Shown in pieces: positions 4,775-7,305 of a stretch of 7,305 nucleotides of DNA (positions are counted from its first letter, which is position 1; each line of letters begins with the position of its first letter). Source of the DNA: Oscillospiraceae bacterium (GTDB lineage Bacteria > Bacillota > Clostridia > Oscillospirales > Ruminococcaceae); NCBI GenBank assembly GCA_031253365.1, contig JAIRWE010000096.1, positions 1 through 7,305 of the forward strand. The letters run 5' to 3'. The notes below the pieces were generated by a model. It saw nothing but the letters and a program-made list of their open reading frames with translations, ran no database searches and was not told the origin of the DNA. The position numbers were made by a program, and so were the translations under genes.

Positions 4775-6628
4775 ATGAAAGGTCTGGAATTTATAAAGTC
4801 CGTCACAAGCCGCGAAATGCCGGACAAGGAACAACTGCGGGAGAACTGTCACCGCCTTGCCGCCGCCGAACGGGGCGCGGCGTCCGAACGAAGGAGCGAA
4901 GGCGCGGGCAGAACCAAGAACGTGTATGTCGCGCAGCTGGCGCCGCTTTGCGCGGCGCTCGCGGTGGCGGCGGGAGGGGTTTTCGCGTATGCCGCGCTCG
5001 GCGGCGGCGAACCCTTCGGCGACGGGGAAACGGGCGGCGTTACGCAAACGGCCGCCGGTAACCCTTCCTCGGAGGGGGACGGCACGCAAACCGCCGGGGT
5101 CGAACCGAGCGGCGAATTGAGCTACCGTTACCTTGAAACAGACGAATACGTCTGCCAAGACATTGAGGATTTGGTCGCGAGAAGCGACGTAATCCTTTTC
5201 GGAAAGGTGGTCGGGTTGTCGTTCGGCGTGCTGGACGACACGACGGGGTTGCCCCCGACGGTGAATCCCGAGGAGCGTAACGGGTCGCTCCCGGCGTTGG
5301 ATTACAACGAGCGTAATTGGAATTTGGCGACTTTTTACGATATTGACGTTTTTCGGCTGTATAAGGGGGAAGAAGCCGACTTGACCGAATGGAGCGACGC
5401 GAGGCAAAGCGGCGCGAGGATAAGGACGCTCGGCGGGCTGGAAGGCGAATACGTCGATGAGCAGCTCGCGGCTTTGGCTGTGTATGACGCCGAAAAAACG
5501 GTGAACATCCCCGTCGGCGCGACGGAAATAAGGCTCGGGGAAATGTACCTGTTTTGCCTGAAACTGTGGGACAACGGCAGCGCGCCGACGCCGCTCAATC
5601 TGCGGCAGGGCGTTTCGGGAACGGAGGATTTGTTCGTGCCGGGTTCGTCGGGTTTCCCTTGCTGGTCTCCTGACGAAATCGCGTCTTATTTCGGCGAGAG
5701 CCGAAAGGTCGTCGACGGGTGGATGAACCGCCGCGTTATGACGCGTAAAGACCTGTACGCGCTCGCCGCGAAGGGCGAAAACCTAACCTCTTACGATTTC
5801 GCGCCCTTCATTCGCAGCGACAGCGTGACCGGCTCGGGGATTCAGACGTATCTGCGCGTTTTCGACGTAAGCGGCGAGGGGTGCGTGACGATTTCCGCAA
5901 ACAGCTTGGACGCGAAGTATGTGCGCTTCACGTATACGAAAAAGTACGCGCCGTATTCAATCGACCTGACCGCCGACGACGTACAGGCTTATATCGACCT
6001 GCCGCCCGTCACGGATTACACGAGTTATCCGCACCCGACCCGGGACGCGGCGGTGGGGGTTGAAATCCCCGGCGACGCCGACCTGTCGCCCGACGGAACG
6101 TTCGCCGCGTTCGCCTTCGTCGCGGAGAACAACTATCTCGAAGGCTATTACAGCCCCGTTTACGCCGTCGTGGTCGTCGAGGTTGAAAGCGGCAAAGTAG
6201 CCGATATGCTTACCTTCGAACCGGGGAACCCGCGTTGCGAGTTCATGTGGTCGCCCGACGGCAGATACCTCACCGCCGCGATTGACGACAGGAATTATAA
6301 GGATTATCTCGTGCTGCTGTCGGCGTTCTTCGCGGAAGGCTCCGAAAAAGCGCCCTATTCGGGCGGGGTCGTATGGTCGGCGGACAACGCTTATGAGGCG
6401 TTCGTAAGGCAGGGGGCGGTATTCGACTTTTATCTGCCCGAATATTACGAGGAGGAGCACGTCGAAAATCAAAGGAAAACCGCCGCGCTCGAATGGAAAC
6501 ATTCAGACGGCGTTTGGGATAAAATCCTGTGCGCTTATGAATGGATTGATTCGACCGGAGCGGTTCAAAGCGGGACGTTCCTGTATGATATTTACACCGA
6601 AAAGGTTTCGGACTTAACGCAAAACTGA
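4775..6628 (+). CDS. Single-pass membrane protein with PD40-like motifs, putative sensor/anti-sigma partner of the ECF factor
   Basis: This 617-residue protein was not recognised as a named family. Residues 1-49 are charged and likely cytoplasmic. One hydrophobic helix (about 50-74, VYVAQLAPLCAALAVAAGG and onward) follows, then a Gly/Ser/Thr/Glu-rich linker (about 75-112). The remaining 500 residues are presumably outside the cell. Part one (about 120-270) has IEDLVARSDVILFGKVVG, YDIDVFRLYKGE, RTLGGLEGEY and GEMYLFCLKLWD, a pattern I recall in uncharacterised secreted proteins of Gram-positive bacteria. Part two carries PD40/WD40-like beta-propeller signatures, LSPDGTFAAF (437-446) and WSPDGRYLTAA (492-502), and a degenerate WSADNAYEAF (534-543). 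Position after an ECF sigma gene and the topology suggest an anti-sigma factor or sensor, with the short N-terminus holding the sigma factor. The HxxxCxxC zinc motif is absent, so this is inference. It could instead be a sigma-controlled envelope protein. Confidence 0.75.
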   Translation: MKGLEFIKSVTSREMPDKEQLRENCHRLAAAERGAASERRSEGAGRTKNVYVAQLAPLCAALAVAAGGVFAYAALGGGEPFGDGETGGVTQTAAGNPSSEGDGTQTAGVEPSGELSYRYLETDEYVCQDIEDLVARSDVILFGKVVGLSFGVLDDTTGLPPTVNPEERNGSLPALDYNERNWNLATFYDIDVFRLYKGEEADLTEWSDARQSGARIRTLGGLEGEYVDEQLAALAVYDAEKTVNIPVGATEIRLGEMYLFCLKLWDNGSAPTPLNLRQGVSGTEDLFVPGSSGFPCWSPDEIASYFGESRKVVDGWMNRRVMTRKDLYALAAKGENLTSYDFAPFIRSDSVTGSGIQTYLRVFDVSGEGCVTISANSLDAKYVRFTYTKKYAPYSIDLTADDVQAYIDLPPVTDYTSYPHPTRDAAVGVEIPGDADLSPDGTFAAFAFVAENNYLEGYYSPVYAVVVVEVESGKVADMLTFEPGNPRCEFMWSPDGRYLTAAIDDRNYKDYLVLLSAFFAEGSEKAPYSGGVVWSADNAYEAFVRQGAVFDFYLPEYYEEEHVENQRKTAALEWKHSDGVWDKILCAYEWIDSTGAVQSGTFLYDIYTEKVSDLTQN

Positions 6629-6634
6629 CGGGCG

Positions 6635-6686
6635 GAAAGCCCCGCGCTCAGCCGCGCCCGGCGTTCATTCGCCGAGCGCGGCTTTC
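6635..6686. terminator. Hairpin region between convergent genes, probable (bidirectional) terminator
   Basis: The 65-bp gap between the sensor gene and the convergent nuclease gene is almost entirely inverted repeats. AGCCGCGC plus CGGCG (6650-6663) pairs with the segment 6670-6683 as a 13-bp stem with one mismatch and a TTCATT loop. The same right arm can alternatively pair with GAAAGCC..GCGCTC (6635-6649, two unpaired C). Downstream Ts are broken on the plus strand (TTT at 6683-6685, ATTTTATT at 6691-6698) and absent on the minus strand, so efficiency is uncertain. Confidence 0.6.
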
Positions 6687-6693
6687 AGCGATT

Positions 6694-7305
6694 TTATTGG
6701 TTTGCGTTTTCCAAGGCTTTTAACTCGTCAACGGATAAGCCGATACACTCCGAGATTTCCTCCAACGTCATTTTGCCGCTGTCGATGAATTTCAGGGCGG
6801 CTTCTTCCGCAAATTCTTTCGTGAATTCTTTCGCAAGCTCCTCAACCGCTCTGCACATGGTGACCACTCCTTTCGCGTCTTCTTTCAAATATCTCGTTCG
6901 CTCCGCCAAAACGGGATAGTACATATCGTCGGCGTTGATACAGTTGAAATCGTGAATCAGTTTCCCCAGCGGCGTGATGTTCGGGGAACCGTCCTTATAC
7001 GCGCCGTTCACGTATATAACGTGCGACCCGTCGTCATAAACAATTCCCGTTTTGCCCACATACTTCTCTATCGGATATATCGGTTCCCCCCGCTTCCAGA
7101 AATCGTTTTCCGTAATCATTATGACGTATGTTTCCGGCAACAACGACACGTCGTCGCCCGGCAAAACGGAATTCGCGTCCATCAAACTGCCGTTATATCT
7201 GAGCCTTCGGGCTTTGTCGCCCTTGTCGCCGCGCTCCACTTCGATGTTGTACTTTTTGCCGTCGCTGTCCGCGGCGTGGACATCCAAGCGAACGGAACGC
7301 CCCTG
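6694..7305 (-). CDS. Rpn-family PD-(D/E)XK nuclease / putative transposase (5' end outside window)
   Basis: On the minus strand the frame is open from the window edge to a TAA at 6694-6696, giving 203 residues. A TTG at 7287 is in frame, but the residues before it (GRSVR, continuing into LDVHAAD) already fit the family, so the gene starts outside. Recognisable landmarks are the RLDVHAAD strand with the motif Asp, YNIEVERGD with the motif Glu, RRLRYNGSLMDAN, LPETYVIMITENDF, GSHVIYVNGAY, and DMYYPVLAERTRYLKED. These mark the recombination-promoting nuclease (Rpn, transposase_31-like) group of PD-(D/E)XK enzymes, DNA endonucleases often present in many copies in Clostridia. The family usually has Glu-x-Gln at the second motif; here it is Glu-Val-Glu. 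The C-terminus carries a charged helix with a 12-bp duplication, then TLEEISECIGLSVDELKAL, a small helix-turn-helix-like tail common in these proteins. It converges on the sensor gene. No terminal inverted repeats are visible. Confidence 0.85.
   Translation of the reverse strand, partial: QGRSVRLDVHAADSDGKKYNIEVERGDKGDKARRLRYNGSLMDANSVLPGDDVSLLPETYVIMITENDFWKRGEPIYPIEKYVGKTGIVYDDGSHVIYVNGAYKDGSPNITPLGKLIHDFNCINADDMYYPVLAERTRYLKEDAKGVVTMCRAVEELAKEFTKEFAEEAALKFIDSGKMTLEEISECIGLSVDELKALENANQ
6812..6835 (-). repeat. 12-bp tandem duplication inside the nuclease gene
   Basis: AATTCTTTCG occurs at 6812-6821 and again at 6824-6833, a 12-bp period kept in frame. On the coding strand it gives the repeated tetrapeptide Lys-Glu-Phe-(Thr/Ala) in a charged helical segment. 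It looks like a recent slippage duplication that preserves the reading frame. Confidence 0.7.

Noticed and set aside
4700..5407. Minus-strand open frame of 235 codons opposite the sigma partner gene
   Set aside because: Arg/Ala/Val-rich composition typical of an antisense shadow. The plus-strand frame has a ribosome site, a membrane helix and recognisable motifs.
5957..6502. Minus-strand open frame of 181 codons opposite the PD40 region
   Set aside because: Shadow of the plus-strand gene with no domain features and no ribosome site of note.
6694..7287. TTG at 7287 as the true start of the nuclease gene
   Set aside because: Residues encoded further upstream (GRSVR) continue the conserved family sequence, so the frame is simply cut by the window edge.
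6629..7305. Nuclease gene as part of a complete insertion element
   Set aside because: No terminal inverted repeats or target-site duplications are visible on the side within the window, and Rpn-type genes usually occur without such ends.

Overview
The window looks like a piece of chromosome from an uncultured, moderately GC-rich member of the Clostridia (Bacillota). The evidence is indirect. Shine-Dalgarno sites of the GGAGG type sit before most genes, and genes are packed with overlaps of a few bases. The protein families (BmrR-like MerR regulator, YGMN-type CorA, minimal ECF sigma factor, Rpn-type PD-(D/E)XK nuclease with the LPETYVI-ITEND signature) are common together in that group. No rRNA, tRNA or CRISPR array was recognised.

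Layout. (1) Bases 1-189 are the 3' end of a DHH/DHHA1 phosphoesterase, closed by a GC-rich intrinsic terminator at 204-238. (2) Bases 318-4090 form a four-gene plus-strand cluster. It runs: MoxR-type AAA+ ATPase; DUF58 membrane protein (1 nt after moxR); BmrR-like MerR regulator; CorA-family divalent-cation channel, which overlaps merR by 14 bp. A strong terminator with a 19-T tract (4101-4148) ends it. (3) Bases 4220-6628 are a two-gene unit: an ECF sigma factor, then after 15 nt a 617-residue single-pass membrane protein with a large predicted extracytoplasmic part containing PD40/WD40-like 'SPDG' motifs. The second protein is the natural candidate for the sigma factor's sensor/anti-sigma partner, although it has no recognisable zinc anti-sigma motif. 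(4) A hairpin region at 6635-6686 separates this unit from a convergent minus-strand gene (6694 to beyond 7305) for an Rpn/PD-(D/E)XK transposase-like nuclease, whose 5' end lies outside the window.

How the genes may work together. MoxR and DUF58 proteins are widely co-encoded and thought to act as a chaperone/remodelling pair at the membrane. The usual third partner (transglutaminase-like or VWA protein) is absent here, and its place is taken by a regulator and an ion channel. The sigma/sensor pair probably forms a separate envelope-signalling unit. No clearly new system is evident. The most worthwhile leads are the sigma/PD40-protein pair, the DUF58 protein without a metal-site motif, several inverted repeats at regulatory positions, and the nuclease whose motif Gln is replaced by Glu.
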